This document shows positions 16,101-24,628 of a stretch of DNA of 64,000 nt, one piece after another. The position numbers and the translations under genes were made by a program. Positions within the stretch are counted from its first letter, which is position 1. Every line of letters starts with the position of its first letter. The notes under the pieces were generated by a model, which had not been told where the DNA came from, did not search any database, and worked only from the letters and a program-made list of their open reading frames with translations. This stretch comes from Bacillota bacterium (GTDB taxonomy: Bacteria > Bacillota > Clostridia > Christensenellales > Borkfalkiaceae). The stretch covers positions 208,406 to 272,405 of the forward strand of contig JAHZBZ010000001.1 in the NCBI GenBank assembly GCA_019423125.1. The letters run 5' to 3'.

Positions 16101-17128
16101 GAGGTGCGGCCACGGAAGACGCCGTTGCAAGTGTGACGCATTGGGCGGCGATGCGCGAGAGCGCAAAGCAGCTGCTGTGGACAACGGCAAACAGCAACAA
16201 CCAGAAGAACAAGCTCGATCTTGCGCAGTTTGCGGGCAGGACCATCGAGGCGGAGCAGGATGTTTCGCTTGATGTGTCCGTCGGCGTGAACATCTCCGAC
16301 CCTGCGGCGGCAGATTATTACGGGACGCAGAACGTCTCCTACAAATTGATCAAGGGCGCGCTTCCCGAAGGGATCGTGCTCGACGAGGCGACGGGCGCGC
16401 TGACAGGTTCTACGGCACAGACAGGCGAGTTTGAATTCACTGTACGCATGCGTTCGGATTTCTGGATCAAAAACGACCAGACTTTCAAGATCGTGGTTGC
16501 GCCCACCGTTTCACTCTCTTCTGCCGAGATGGTGGCGGGAAGCGAGTATTACGGCAGGATCCAGGCGGAGACCTTTGAAAATGCGACGGAGATGTCTTAT
16601 ACGCTCATCGGCGGCGCGCTTCCCGAAGGCTACACGCTGAACAGCGCCACGGGCGAGATCGAGGGCATCGCAAAAGTTCCGGGGATCTATGAAGCGGTCA
16701 TCCGCATCCACGGCGTTGTCGAAGTGGAAGGCACCGATCGCTGGGGCAATCCCACGGTCACCCGCACGGATAAAGATCTGGATGTAACGCTCACCTTCAA
16801 CGTCACGGGCGAAGCGAGCGCTCCCGTCGCGATCAGCGAGGACGGATACTGGGTGATCGACGGCGTAAAGACAGACATCAAGGCGGAAGCGGAGGACGGC
16901 GCAACGCCGACCATCTCCATCGACGAAGAGACCAAGCACTGGATCATCAACGGGACGGACACGGGCATTGTGGCCGAAGGCCGTGACGGTCAGGACGGTC
17001 AGAATGGTCAGGACGGGAAAAACGGTTGCGGCGGCAGCCTCACGGCAGGCAGCCTTGCGATCGCGCTGACGGTGCTTTCGTGTGTTGCGGTATCCGCCGT
17101 TCTGCTTCGCAGGAGGGCGGAGAAGTAA
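13184..17128 (+). CDS. Giant surface GH3 glycoside hydrolase with swapped domain order (1314 aa)
   Basis: Signal peptide 1-35 (LASVLLSGALLAG ... AFAA). Next comes the GH3 C-terminal-type domain (EEGMVLMQNKDNALPL near 80; GAEGSDLP with Glu195 as candidate acid/base), a fibronectin-III-like domain (VTNTGDVAGKEVVQLYY, about 430-500), and only then the GH3 TIM barrel (LKHFCLNNQ; candidate nucleophile Asp920 in VINHDYGPE). Classic GH3 enzymes have the barrel first; the reversed order is known in some rumen Firmicutes beta-glucosidases. Two He_PIG-like Ig domains follow (GALPEGIVLDEATGALTG), then a collagen-like GQDGQNGQDG linker, a CGG motif, a TM helix and RRR: a C-terminal membrane anchor without LPXTG. 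The ATG has AGGAGGAGGG upstream. The substrate is probably a beta-linked glycan; specificity cannot be read. Confidence 0.88.
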   Translation: MQIFRKKGLKKLPTVLASVLLSGALLAGTTVTAFAATDVNHSAVNDASQSKGGIFYTDYATPDDLMDAAKELAEEISEEGMVLMQNKDNALPLQKGMRVSVFGKSSVNPAYGGGGSGALIGVTPVSLYEGLQNAGFKTNGVLEAFYNNDLLSGSGRSDKTYVNETPVSAYTAGITSSYSAYGDAAIVVITRTGAEGSDLPRTGNAAYDEGARYLSITQDEKDLIGHVNEYFDKVIVLVNSSNTVELGDIKDDVDSILWVGNPGERGFNAVGRILNGEVNPSGRLADVYVSDLTMDPTWANFGNNSQNKGVEVYTKSTDRNGKLVYAKETVKYNALHKAEVADGSQKLSDGTAIPAGTQIYEKGGTYTEYEEGIYVGYRYYETRAYEMGDQGAAWYDGLVDFTFGHGESYTTFSQEWAETPDVELTKDGSVTLKVKVTNTGDVAGKEVVQLYYSAPYFEEGIEKSVVNLGAYAKTDILAPGGSETVTLTMKVQDMASFDWNDANGNGFCGYELEAGNYSFIVGRDAHCWADEKALSVTAAVAADAQDANFKNAAANGSNGYTYTTDSNTGNEIKVLFSNDDIYNTNLMSDENKLQRSSFADAPADENIIRENTLDEAIFSDKAWAQIGKTSHLFEIGDDAGDHYAFEGEEHAPWYVEDVPQKNGKDAWTQWDDSKGTRPAAPYTFADMAGWDYDDERWDEVLNSLSWKELKDIVYVAGFTNAKVDYIEKPMAIDDDGPMQVKLDQSPMEGTNDDFTGTGWPCAVLVSATWNKELAERQGVMLGNECLYLGISGWFAPAMNLHRNQYGGRIFEYYSSDPVHGGKIAAEVTRGVQSKGVYAFLKHFCLNNQDTGRGSISIVVNEQAMRELYMYTFEIAVEEGGAHGLMTYYSYVGGVSIMHNYAILTEYVRNQWGFEGVINHDYGPESYTSTICTPALTRRVGNGMGGNGATYDRYADQDYYDPAENMVYYCLDERGAATEDAVASVTHWAAMRESAKQLLWTTANSNNQKNKLDLAQFAGRTIEAEQDVSLDVSVGVNISDPAAADYYGTQNVSYKLIKGALPEGIVLDEATGALTGSTAQTGEFEFTVRMRSDFWIKNDQTFKIVVAPTVSLSSAEMVAGSEYYGRIQAETFENATEMSYTLIGGALPEGYTLNSATGEIEGIAKVPGIYEAVIRIHGVVEVEGTDRWGNPTVTRTDKDLDVTLTFNVTGEASAPVAISEDGYWVIDGVKTDIKAEAEDGATPTISIDEETKHWIINGTDTGIVAEGRDGQDGQNGQDGKNGCGGSLTAGSLAIALTVLSCVAVSAVLLRRRAEK

Positions 17129-17257
17129 GGAGCGCAGGCTCTTTCTCCCGCACAAAAAATGAGAGAACGGGGCGAGGCGGAGAGTTACAGGCGATCCGCT
17201 TCGCCTTTCGCTTCATGCGGCGGCTCGTCGCAAATAATTTTGATTCAAGGAGAAAAA

Positions 17258-18589
17258 ATGAAAACAAGATCCAAATTTATGACAATGATCGGCTGTGTTG
17301 CGCTCGTGTTGTCGTTTTTGTTTGCGGCGGTCGGATGCGGCGGCGATACGCTTCTGAGCGTCACCTTCGATTACAACTACGAGGGCGCGCCCGCGGCATA
17401 TGTACAGGAAGTGGAAAAGGGGACTATGGTCACCCCGCCCGCAGATCCCGTGCGCGACGGTTATGCATTTACGGGATGGTTTACGGACGAGGATGCGTCC
17501 GTCAAAGCGGATTTCGGTTACGGGATCACTGAGAGCAAGACTTTTTATGCGGGCTGGCGGCAGACGACGGTCACCGTCACCTTCGACCCCAACCGCGAAG
17601 GGGGCGAACCGACCGCGGTCCCCGTCACGATCGGCAGTGCGGTCGCACAGCCGCAGGATCCCGTGTGGGACGATGCACATCTGTTCACTGGATGGTTTAC
17701 GGATGAGGATTGCTCCGTAAGATATGACTTTACCGCTCCCGTCACGGAAGCGCTCACGCTGTATGCGGGCTGGGAAGAGGCAGACCTGAGCGACACGGTG
17801 CTCGTGACCTTTTCGTATAATTTTGACGGTGCGCCCAACGGCGGCGTCTACTATTCGACGCGCGTGAAAAAGGGCAGGCTTGTCGGACAGCCTTCTGATC
17901 CTGTCCGCGACGGATATGGCTTTATCGGGTGGTACGCGGACGCGGAATGCACGACACGCTTCAATTTCACCTCGACGTCCGTTACCGAGCAGACGAGAGT
18001 CTATGCCTACTGGCTCAAGGAGTGGGCGTTTGAGGCGGAATATACGGATGTTTCGGGCATCGAAGGGCACGGTTATTCGGGCGAGCCTTCGGGAACGGAC
18101 ATCATCCTGCGCGATGCGGAAGGCGCGCTCGGCGCCGGCAACGGGTTTTATGTCACCTATCTCTACGGAAGCGGGATCGAGCTCGTCTTCGAGATAGAGG
18201 CGGAAGAAGCGGTACAGGATGCCGTTCTCGAACTTTCTCTCGCGGCGGAGCAGGCGGACGTCGTGCTTTCTTCTTCCAATTACACCGTTCAGGTGAACGA
18301 GACAAAACTGTCTTTCAGCACCATTTCTCTTCTCGGGGCGGAAACGGCGCCGAACAAGGCGATCCCTTTTGAAAAATTCACGATTTCCATGAGCGTCCGC
18401 CTGGAAAAAGGAAACAATGTGATCAGGCTCATCACCAGCAACAATACGCCGATGACAGGTTCCGCAGGCAACGCATTGGGCACCATGTATGCGACCGCTC
18501 CCATGATAGATTGTCTCTATCTCTACACCGATACGCAGCTTGACTGGGCGGAAGGCAAGTGTTTCCCTGACAACATTAAAGGAAAATAA
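17258..18589 (+). CDS. Lipoprotein with InlB-type repeats and CBM-like C-terminus (443 aa)
   Basis: The start is the ATG at 17258 with AAGGAG 7 nt upstream; the longer frame has no ribosome-binding site. A signal peptide ends in the lipobox AAVGC. Three Listeria-Bacteroides (Flg_new/InlB B-type) repeats follow, at about 25-100, 105-175 and 180-255 (each DPVRDGYxFxGW...Y..W-like). Residues about 260-440 begin with WAFEAEYTDVSG and contain a beta-rich stretch with FEKFTISMSVRLEKGNN, a layout like CBM6/35 carbohydrate-binding modules. It probably presents a glycan-binding domain on the outer face of the membrane. It lies between two GH3 genes, 14 bp before the second, and likely works with them. 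Confidence 0.8.
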   Translation: MKTRSKFMTMIGCVALVLSFLFAAVGCGGDTLLSVTFDYNYEGAPAAYVQEVEKGTMVTPPADPVRDGYAFTGWFTDEDASVKADFGYGITESKTFYAGWRQTTVTVTFDPNREGGEPTAVPVTIGSAVAQPQDPVWDDAHLFTGWFTDEDCSVRYDFTAPVTEALTLYAGWEEADLSDTVLVTFSYNFDGAPNGGVYYSTRVKKGRLVGQPSDPVRDGYGFIGWYADAECTTRFNFTSTSVTEQTRVYAYWLKEWAFEAEYTDVSGIEGHGYSGEPSGTDIILRDAEGALGAGNGFYVTYLYGSGIELVFEIEAEEAVQDAVLELSLAAEQADVVLSSSNYTVQVNETKLSFSTISLLGAETAPNKAIPFEKFTISMSVRLEKGNNVIRLITSNNTPMTGSAGNALGTMYATAPMIDCLYLYTDTQLDWAEGKCFPDNIKGK

Positions 18590-18603
18590 GAAAGAGGTCT
18601 GCT

Positions 18604-21546
18604 ATGAATAAGATCTTAGGAGCCAAAAGCGTGCGGATCTGGATGATCGTCGGGGCGCTTCTCGTGGCGCTGCTTCTCGCGGTCAATCTTGTCGCAAACT
18701 ATTTCAGCAGCATCATCAGCATCGCACTGGGCGGCGACAGGCCGTATGAAGTCGACAAAGAAAATGCCGTCGTCTATTATGAGACGGAGACATCCTCCAA
18801 AGAGGAGGCAAACGAACGGGCGGCGGATGTGACGCGCCGCGTGGCGGAGGAGGGGATCATTCTTCTCAGAAATGAGGAAAATGCTCTTCCTCTGGCGGCG
18901 GGAGCAAAGGTGTCCGTGTTCGGCAAAAACAGCGTTTCTCTCGTCTACGGCGGTTCGGGCTCGGGCGGCGGAGACAATACATTCACCAAAAAGACGCTGT
19001 ACGATGCATTGGAGGCGGCAGATTTCGAATACAACTCCGCATTGAAGGAGTTTTACGAGGATGACAGCCGCTCAGGTCCTCCGCGTCCGGAAAACTCGAA
19101 CGATCTGAACAGCGGCGATACCCAGGCTTCCATCGACACGGGCGAGACGGATGTCGGCAGGTACACGCAGGACATCGTTTCCACTTATTCTTCGTTTGAC
19201 GATGCGGCGCTGGTCGTCTTTTCCCGCATCGGCGGAGAGGGCAGCGATCTCCCGATGACCGAGGTGCAGGAGAGCGCGGGAAGCGCGGGAACGCGTCATT
19301 ATCTCGCGCTGGACACGGATGAACAGGACCTGCTCGATCACGTAAATCAGCATTTTGACAAAGTGATCGTCATCCTCAATACCCTCAACATCGTGGAGGC
19401 GGGATTTTTGGAGGACTACGGGGTGGATGCCTGCCTCTGGATCGGCGGCCCCGGGCTTACGGGGATCTTGGCGCTTGGCGACATCCTCAACGGCACGGTG
19501 ACGCCTTCGGGGCATACGACGGACACCTGGGCGGCGGATTTTACAAAAGATCCGGCTTTCCATAACTTTTCGGCGCGCGCCGTGGCGAACGGCGATACCT
19601 ATCGCAACGCGAGTACGGGAAAGAATACGACGGAACACTTTGTCAACTACGAAGAGAACATCTATATGGGCTATCGCTATTATGAGACGCGCGCGGCGCA
19701 GGAGCGCGCAAAAAGCGGTGACGATGCGTGGTATGCCGAGAACGTTGTTTTTCCCTTTGGCTACGGGCTGAGTTATACCTCATTTTCGTGGGAAGTGACG
19801 GATGCGGAGAGCATCCGCGATGTCTCTGTCTCTGCGGACGGAAAATACGAAGTGACGGTAAAAGTGACGAATACGGGCGCTTATAAAGGCAAAGACGTCG
19901 TGCAGGTGTACGCAAAACTTCATTATGAGCAGGGAGGCGTGGAAAAGCCGTACCAAGTGCTCGTCGGATTTGCCAAGACGCCGCTGCTCTGGCCCGCGGG
20001 CGAAGCAAACGGAACGGATAAGCCGAACAGCTGCGAAGTTACGGTGGCAGTCGATCCCTATTATTTTGCTTCCTACGATTACACGGGCAAGAGCGGCTTT
20101 ACAGGGTATGTGATCGAGAGCGGGGCGTATTCCCTTCTGATAAACAGCGATGCGCATACGGTCATGGAGGAGATCCCTTTCCGCGCAGATTCCGACATCA
20201 CATATCGTCAGGATCCCGTCACGGAAAATGAGGTCGTAAACAGATTTACCGACTGCGAGGACAGCGCCTTCGATTCGGATGCGCAGCTGAAGTTTCTGAT
20301 GTCGCGGAGCGACCTGAGTATTCTTCCCGACGCGCCGCAGGACTCCGATCGGGATGCGAGCGCGGAACTTCTCGGGCAGATCGCAGACCGCACGCACAAC
20401 AACCCGGATGTTGAGACATACACGATGCCGACCCAGGGCGGCGCGGCGGTCCCGCTGGCAAGCGTGATAAGGTACGACGAAAATACGGGCAGGTATTATG
20501 CGGATCATAAGAACGAGACGTGGGAGCAGGTCCTGAACGCCCTGAGCGTGAACGATCTTGCCGAGCTGTTCAACAACGGCGCCTTTCAGACGGTGCGGCT
20601 CGAACGCATCAACAAGCCGCAGACTCTGGAATCAGACGGCCCAGTGGGCTGGTGCAATTTTATTTCCCTTACGGACAATACCTGGAAAGGGAATAACGTC
20701 TACACTTCGCAGGTGGTGATGAGCGCGACCTGGAATGTCGAGCTGATCCGCGAGATGGGCGAATGTGTGGGGGAAGAAGGCCTTTGGGGCGCAAAGCGCA
20801 CGGCAGGGGATGACGGGCTTTCCTATTCCGGTTGGTATTCTCCCGGCGTAAACCTGCACCGCAGCCCCTTCGGCGGCAGAAATTTCGAGTATTTTTCGGA
20901 AGATCCTTTCCTCACGGGCATGATCGCTTCCGCGGAGGTGCAGGGCTGTCAGAGCAAGGGCGTCAACTGCTATGTAAAGCATTTTGCCGTCAACGAACAG
21001 GAAACACACCGAAACGGCGGATGTTCCTGGGTGACAGAGCAGACAATGCGGGAACTGTACCTGCGTCCCTTTGAAATGACAGTGAAGATCGGCAAAACGC
21101 GTGCAATGATGAGTTCGTTCAACCGCATCGGCACGCGCTGGACGGGCGGAGACTATCGCCTGCTGACGGAGATCCTTCGCGGCGAGTGGGGGTTCGTGGG
21201 AACGGTGATTTCCGATTACAACGAAAACAGCTCCTACATGGACCCGAAACAGATGATCTATGCGGGCGGAGACCTCAATCTTTGTTCCAACCGCGCGCGT
21301 ATGTGGAGCGACTACGACAGCGGCTCGGCTGCGGACGTCACGGTGCTGCGCAAAGCGGCGAAAAACGTGCTCTACACGACGGTAAACAGCAACATGATCA
21401 ACAGCTTTAACTATCGCTATGCGATGGCATACTGGAAAATAGGGCTTATCATTGCCGACTGCGTCGTTGGGGCGGGAATCGTCGCTTGGGGCGTTGCAGT
21501 CATCGCCGTCGCATTGCGCAGAAAGAAATCGGGCGAAAAGGAGTAA
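18604..21546 (+). CDS. Membrane-anchored GH3 glycoside hydrolase with swapped domain order (980 aa)
   Basis: An N-terminal TM helix (residues about 10-33) and a C-terminal TM helix followed by RRKK put both ends in the cytoplasm and the enzyme outside. GH3 C-type domain first: EEGIILLRNEENALPL near 82, candidate acid/base Glu212 in GGEGSDLP. Fibronectin-III-like domain near 415-490. Then the TIM barrel with YVKHFAVNEQE and candidate nucleophile Asp871 in TVISDYNENS. It lacks the Ig domains and linker of its neighbour at 13184. AGAGGT lies 7 nt upstream of the ATG, and the gene is 14 bp from the lipoprotein gene, suggesting co-transcription. The substrate is unknown; a cell-surface beta-glycosidase is the best description. 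Confidence 0.88.
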   Translation: MNKILGAKSVRIWMIVGALLVALLLAVNLVANYFSSIISIALGGDRPYEVDKENAVVYYETETSSKEEANERAADVTRRVAEEGIILLRNEENALPLAAGAKVSVFGKNSVSLVYGGSGSGGGDNTFTKKTLYDALEAADFEYNSALKEFYEDDSRSGPPRPENSNDLNSGDTQASIDTGETDVGRYTQDIVSTYSSFDDAALVVFSRIGGEGSDLPMTEVQESAGSAGTRHYLALDTDEQDLLDHVNQHFDKVIVILNTLNIVEAGFLEDYGVDACLWIGGPGLTGILALGDILNGTVTPSGHTTDTWAADFTKDPAFHNFSARAVANGDTYRNASTGKNTTEHFVNYEENIYMGYRYYETRAAQERAKSGDDAWYAENVVFPFGYGLSYTSFSWEVTDAESIRDVSVSADGKYEVTVKVTNTGAYKGKDVVQVYAKLHYEQGGVEKPYQVLVGFAKTPLLWPAGEANGTDKPNSCEVTVAVDPYYFASYDYTGKSGFTGYVIESGAYSLLINSDAHTVMEEIPFRADSDITYRQDPVTENEVVNRFTDCEDSAFDSDAQLKFLMSRSDLSILPDAPQDSDRDASAELLGQIADRTHNNPDVETYTMPTQGGAAVPLASVIRYDENTGRYYADHKNETWEQVLNALSVNDLAELFNNGAFQTVRLERINKPQTLESDGPVGWCNFISLTDNTWKGNNVYTSQVVMSATWNVELIREMGECVGEEGLWGAKRTAGDDGLSYSGWYSPGVNLHRSPFGGRNFEYFSEDPFLTGMIASAEVQGCQSKGVNCYVKHFAVNEQETHRNGGCSWVTEQTMRELYLRPFEMTVKIGKTRAMMSSFNRIGTRWTGGDYRLLTEILRGEWGFVGTVISDYNENSSYMDPKQMIYAGGDLNLCSNRARMWSDYDSGSAADVTVLRKAAKNVLYTTVNSNMINSFNYRYAMAYWKIGLIIADCVVGAGIVAWGVAVIAVALRRKKSGEKE

Positions 21547-21924
21547 ATTTCGCCGAAAGGAAGTGCCTTTTACCCGAACGGACAGGACAATTTTTTCGGA
21601 AAAAGTAAGTCTCCTGTCATTAGAAAATCTTAACAGCTTATTGCAGATGACAAAATTGCGGCAGGTCGTTCCGACCTGCCGCAAAGCATTGCAGGCGATC
21701 CGCGAAGGCAGGAAGCGAAAGGCGACGAAAGGCGAGGAAAGCGATTCGGGTGCGGCAATAAGCATTGGAAGTTTTCTTGTGCGACCAAACTCTTCGATCG
21801 GTGCCGGATGGTACATTTTGGGTTGCATTATCCCCAAAAATCCGATCGATGATCATGCAAAATTTTCAATACGCGCACCGATCTTTACGGCGCGCATCCT
21901 TCTTGTCCGATCGTTTTCCCAAAG
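21547..21924. other. Intergenic stretch with no supported gene
   Basis: Open frames here give arginine-rich, low-quality translations without ribosome-binding sites. I see only imperfect inverted repeats around 21657-21684 (GCAGGTCG / CGACCTGC), which could be a weak hairpin after the GH3 gene. Confidence 0.4.
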
Positions 21925-22152
21925 GCTCAGACCGCAGAGGAGCAGTCGCGCAGGATTGGCGAACTGTCCTCTTCCATCGACGGGATGTCCAGGCAGATCA
22001 ATTCCTCCATGGCGGGCCTTGCGTCGTCCATCAACGTGCAGAACGCCTTGCAGGCCAAGGCGAACGCGACGAGCGCGGCGCTCGTCTCCGACATGAACTA
22101 GATGCGCACGCTCGCGGAAAACGCGGAAGTCCGCCGCCGCAACAACCAGTAA
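21925..22152 (+). pseudogene. C-terminal remnant of a coiled-coil protein with in-frame stop
   Basis: The frame reads AQTAEEQSRRIGELSSSIDG, then SSINVQNALQAKANATSAAL, VSDMN, a TAG stop, and continues MRTLAENAEVRRRNNQ to a TAA. The composition and heptad-like pattern look like a real protein end, with GAG (Glu) mutated to TAG. No start or upstream domain is recognisable. It is followed 20 bp later by a terminator, as a genuine gene would be. The original function is unknown. Confidence 0.5.
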
Positions 22153-22172
22153 ATATCGCACAACAGAAAAAA

Positions 22173-22206
22173 GCGCCTTCCCGCGGGACTGCGGGAGGGC
22201 GCTTTT
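22173..22206 (+). terminator. Terminator after the remnant gene
   Basis: Stem GCGCCTTCCCGC / GCGGGAGGGCGC with loop GGGACT, followed by TTTT. Confidence 0.75.
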
Positions 22207-22213
22207 GTGCGGA

Positions 22214-22254
22214 AAAGCCGCGGCGCAAAGTTTTGCGCCGCGGCTTTGTTTTTT
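22214..22254. terminator. Perfect 16-bp hairpin at the 3' end of the HAD gene
   Basis: AAAGCCGCGGCGCAAA, 2-nt loop, then its exact complement, with GTTTTTTTT on the plus strand. It ends a few bases from the HAD stop codon and shares its core with hairpins at 56748-56785 and 62640-62672. Confidence 0.75.
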
Positions 22255-23051
22255 TACGGCAGACGTCCGTCCGCGATGGCGTGCATCGCCTGCAGGACGC
22301 CGTTTTCCGCATTGGAGGGGATGGTGCGGCCGATGGCGCTGCGCAGGGGCGGATATCCGTTTTCCGTCACATACGAATGTCCGCAGGCGAGCAGCATTTC
22401 GTAGTCGTTCATGTGATCGCCGAACGCCGCGCACTCTTCGGGAGCAAGGCTTAGCCGCTTTTGGATGAATCGCATGGCGCGGCCCTTGTCCGTCGTCTTT
22501 GCGGAGATGTCCAGCCAATCCCCGCCCGACTGAATGACGCGCAGGTGCGTAAGCGCCTGCGGCAGTTTCTTCATCGCGTTGTTCTCCGGTCCGAGCGCGT
22601 CAAAAACGGCGATCTTGCACACCGTTTCGCTCTGTGCGATGCGATCGAGCGAGGCCTGCGCGTTGCAGACGTAAGACGCCTTCACATAGGAGAGGAAGGT
22701 CTCGTCTCCGCGCTCGTAATAGGCGCATTCGGGGGTGCAAAGCAGGGGATAGGTGCTAGGGATCTTTTCTGCCGCGCGCAGGGCGGTAAAGACGTCCTCC
22801 CGCGGAATGCCTTCGCAGTAGAGGAGCTGTCTGCCGTGCGAGACGATCGCGCCGTTTTCGGCAAGCAGGAGGATGTCGTCGAGCACAGGCCCGAACATCT
22901 GCTCGAGCGCGGCGAGCTGTCTGCCGCTCGCGGGGACGAAGGCGATCCCTTTCGTATGCAGTTTGCGGATCGCTTGAAAGATCCCTTCGGGAAGCGAGCC
23001 GTCGGGCGCGAGGAGCGTGCCGTCGAGGTCGCTTGCGACGAGTTTTATCAT
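22254..23051 (-). CDS. HAD-superfamily phosphatase, Cof/HAD-IIB type (265 aa)
   Basis: The catalytic motif I is ASDLDGTLL (nucleophile Asp9), motif II lies in VPASGR, a Lys in TTDKGRAM, and motif IV is FGDHMNDYEML. The 265-residue length and the large cap between motifs II and III fit the Cof/YidA class of HAD phosphatases, which dephosphorylate sugar phosphates or nucleotides in the cytosol. The exact substrate cannot be told. It is the last gene of a three-gene minus-strand run, 28 bp after the cardiolipin synthase gene, and ends at a strong hairpin. Confidence 0.85.
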   Translation of the reverse strand: MIKLVASDLDGTLLAPDGSLPEGIFQAIRKLHTKGIAFVPASGRQLAALEQMFGPVLDDILLLAENGAIVSHGRQLLYCEGIPREDVFTALRAAEKIPSTYPLLCTPECAYYERGDETFLSYVKASYVCNAQASLDRIAQSETVCKIAVFDALGPENNAMKKLPQALTHLRVIQSGGDWLDISAKTTDKGRAMRFIQKRLSLAPEECAAFGDHMNDYEMLLACGHSYVTENGYPPLRSAIGRTIPSNAENGVLQAMHAIADGRLP

Positions 23052-23079
23052 GGTCTGTTTCCCTTTTGTATGGGTCGTA

Positions 23080-24609
23080 TCACATCATGGGCGCGAAGAA
23101 TCGCAGCACCGAGCGGTAGAGCAGGCTGAACAGGGAGGTGCGGATGTCTTCTTTGCGGATGAGTTCGCTCTCTTCACACGTCTCGAGGAAATCCTTTTCG
23201 AGCGCGGTGCACATCTTCTCGTCGAAGAAGAGGGCATTGCACTCGTAATGCAGATAGAAACTGCGGAAATCCATGTTCGTGGTGCCGATTATGCATTGCT
23301 CGCCGTCGCTGACAATGCTCTTTGCGTGCAGAAATCCGGGTTTGTAGCGGTAAACTTTGATGCCCTTGCGCACGAGCTGAGAGCTGAACGCCTTGGTGAC
23401 CGCATAGACGTACCGTTTGTCCGGCACGGCGGGGATGGCGATGCGCACATCCACGCCCGAGCGCGCGGCGGTGATGAGCGCACGCTGCATCTCGCCGTCG
23501 GGGATGAGATAGGGGGTGTTGATGTAGACGTATTTCTTTGCGTTGTAGATGATGCGCAGGTACAGGTCCTCGCAGATATTGCGGTCGCCGTCGAAGGGGG
23601 AATCCCCGAATGGGATGCAGAGGGTGTCGCCTGCAGGGCTGTCCGAGAGAAATTTATCGTAGTCGTCGTCACCGCACTTGATCGCCCACAGCTGTAAAAA
23701 GAGCGCGGTAAAATTCTGTGCCGCGCGCCCGCGGATATAGACGCCCGTGTCCTTCCAATGCCCGAACGGATGCGTCTCGTTGATGTATTCGTCGGCGAGG
23801 TTCACGCCGCCCGTGAAGGCGACTTCCCCGTCGATGACGGCGATCTTGCGGTGGGTGCGGTTGTTCTGCGCGATATCGAGTACGGCGCGGAACTTGTTGA
23901 AGCAGAGGCAGGCGATGCCTTCCTTTTCAAGCTGCTGTTCGTAATCGTCCGGCACTTTGAACATGGAGCCGATGTCGTCATAGATGACGCGCACGTCCAC
24001 GCCCTCTTTCACCTTGCGTTTTAAGATCTCGAGGACGCCGTCCCAGAAGGTGCCGGGCTGAATGATGAAGTATTCGAGGAAGATAAATTTCTCTGCGCGT
24101 TCGAGCTCCTCGCACAGTTTGTCGCGGTAAGCCTCCCCCGTGGGCAAATAGGTGCATTCGACGCAGTCGGAAGCGGCCATGAGCCCCTCCGCGCTGAGGT
24201 GTTTGGCGCATTGCTCCGCAAAGGCGCTCCGCGCGCGGTACTTTTCGAACGCGGACAGATCCTGCGTGTAGAGGCAGTTCATCCCCTTGAAGCGGCTGAG
24301 AAGTTTTTTCAGCTTTCGGCGAGGGGAGGGCCTCCTGCGCAGCGCGACGTAGAGCAGGCACCCGAAGGGCGGGAGCAACAGGATGGGCACGAGCCACGCG
24401 ATCTTGTAGTCCGCATTCATCTCCGAATTGATGACGTGCAGGACGAGGATGACGTTTATGGCGGAGAAAATAAGCCCGATGAAGTAGCTCGCTTTCGGGA
24501 CATACACATAGAGCAGGATGATCCCCGTGGGAAAAATGGAAAGCTCCAGAAGGAGTAAAAAGCAAACGAGCAAAAATTTGCTCGTCAGCAGTCGTTTGAT
24601 CTTTCGCAA
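23080..24609 (-). CDS. cls: Cardiolipin synthase, phospholipase-D type (509 aa)
   Basis: Two hydrophobic helices fill the N-terminal ~65 residues. Two HKD motifs follow: HRKIAVIDGEVAFTGGVN (about residue 255) and HAKSIVSDGEQCIIGTTN (about residue 430), the paired active-site halves of bacterial Cls. The enzyme condenses two phosphatidylglycerol molecules to cardiolipin and glycerol at the membrane. The TTG start at 24609 is supported by AAGGAG 6 nt upstream. It follows the MDR-type gene by 19 bp and precedes the HAD gene by 28 bp, so the three are probably one operon. Length and motif spacing are normal for the family. Confidence 0.9.
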   Translation of the reverse strand: MRKIKRLLTSKFLLVCFLLLLELSIFPTGIILLYVYVPKASYFIGLIFSAINVILVLHVINSEMNADYKIAWLVPILLLPPFGCLLYVALRRRPSPRRKLKKLLSRFKGMNCLYTQDLSAFEKYRARSAFAEQCAKHLSAEGLMAASDCVECTYLPTGEAYRDKLCEELERAEKFIFLEYFIIQPGTFWDGVLEILKRKVKEGVDVRVIYDDIGSMFKVPDDYEQQLEKEGIACLCFNKFRAVLDIAQNNRTHRKIAVIDGEVAFTGGVNLADEYINETHPFGHWKDTGVYIRGRAAQNFTALFLQLWAIKCGDDDYDKFLSDSPAGDTLCIPFGDSPFDGDRNICEDLYLRIIYNAKKYVYINTPYLIPDGEMQRALITAARSGVDVRIAIPAVPDKRYVYAVTKAFSSQLVRKGIKVYRYKPGFLHAKSIVSDGEQCIIGTTNMDFRSFYLHYECNALFFDEKMCTALEKDFLETCEESELIRKEDIRTSLFSLLYRSVLRFFAPMM

Positions 24610-24628
24610 TGTGTTCTCCTTATGTGCG

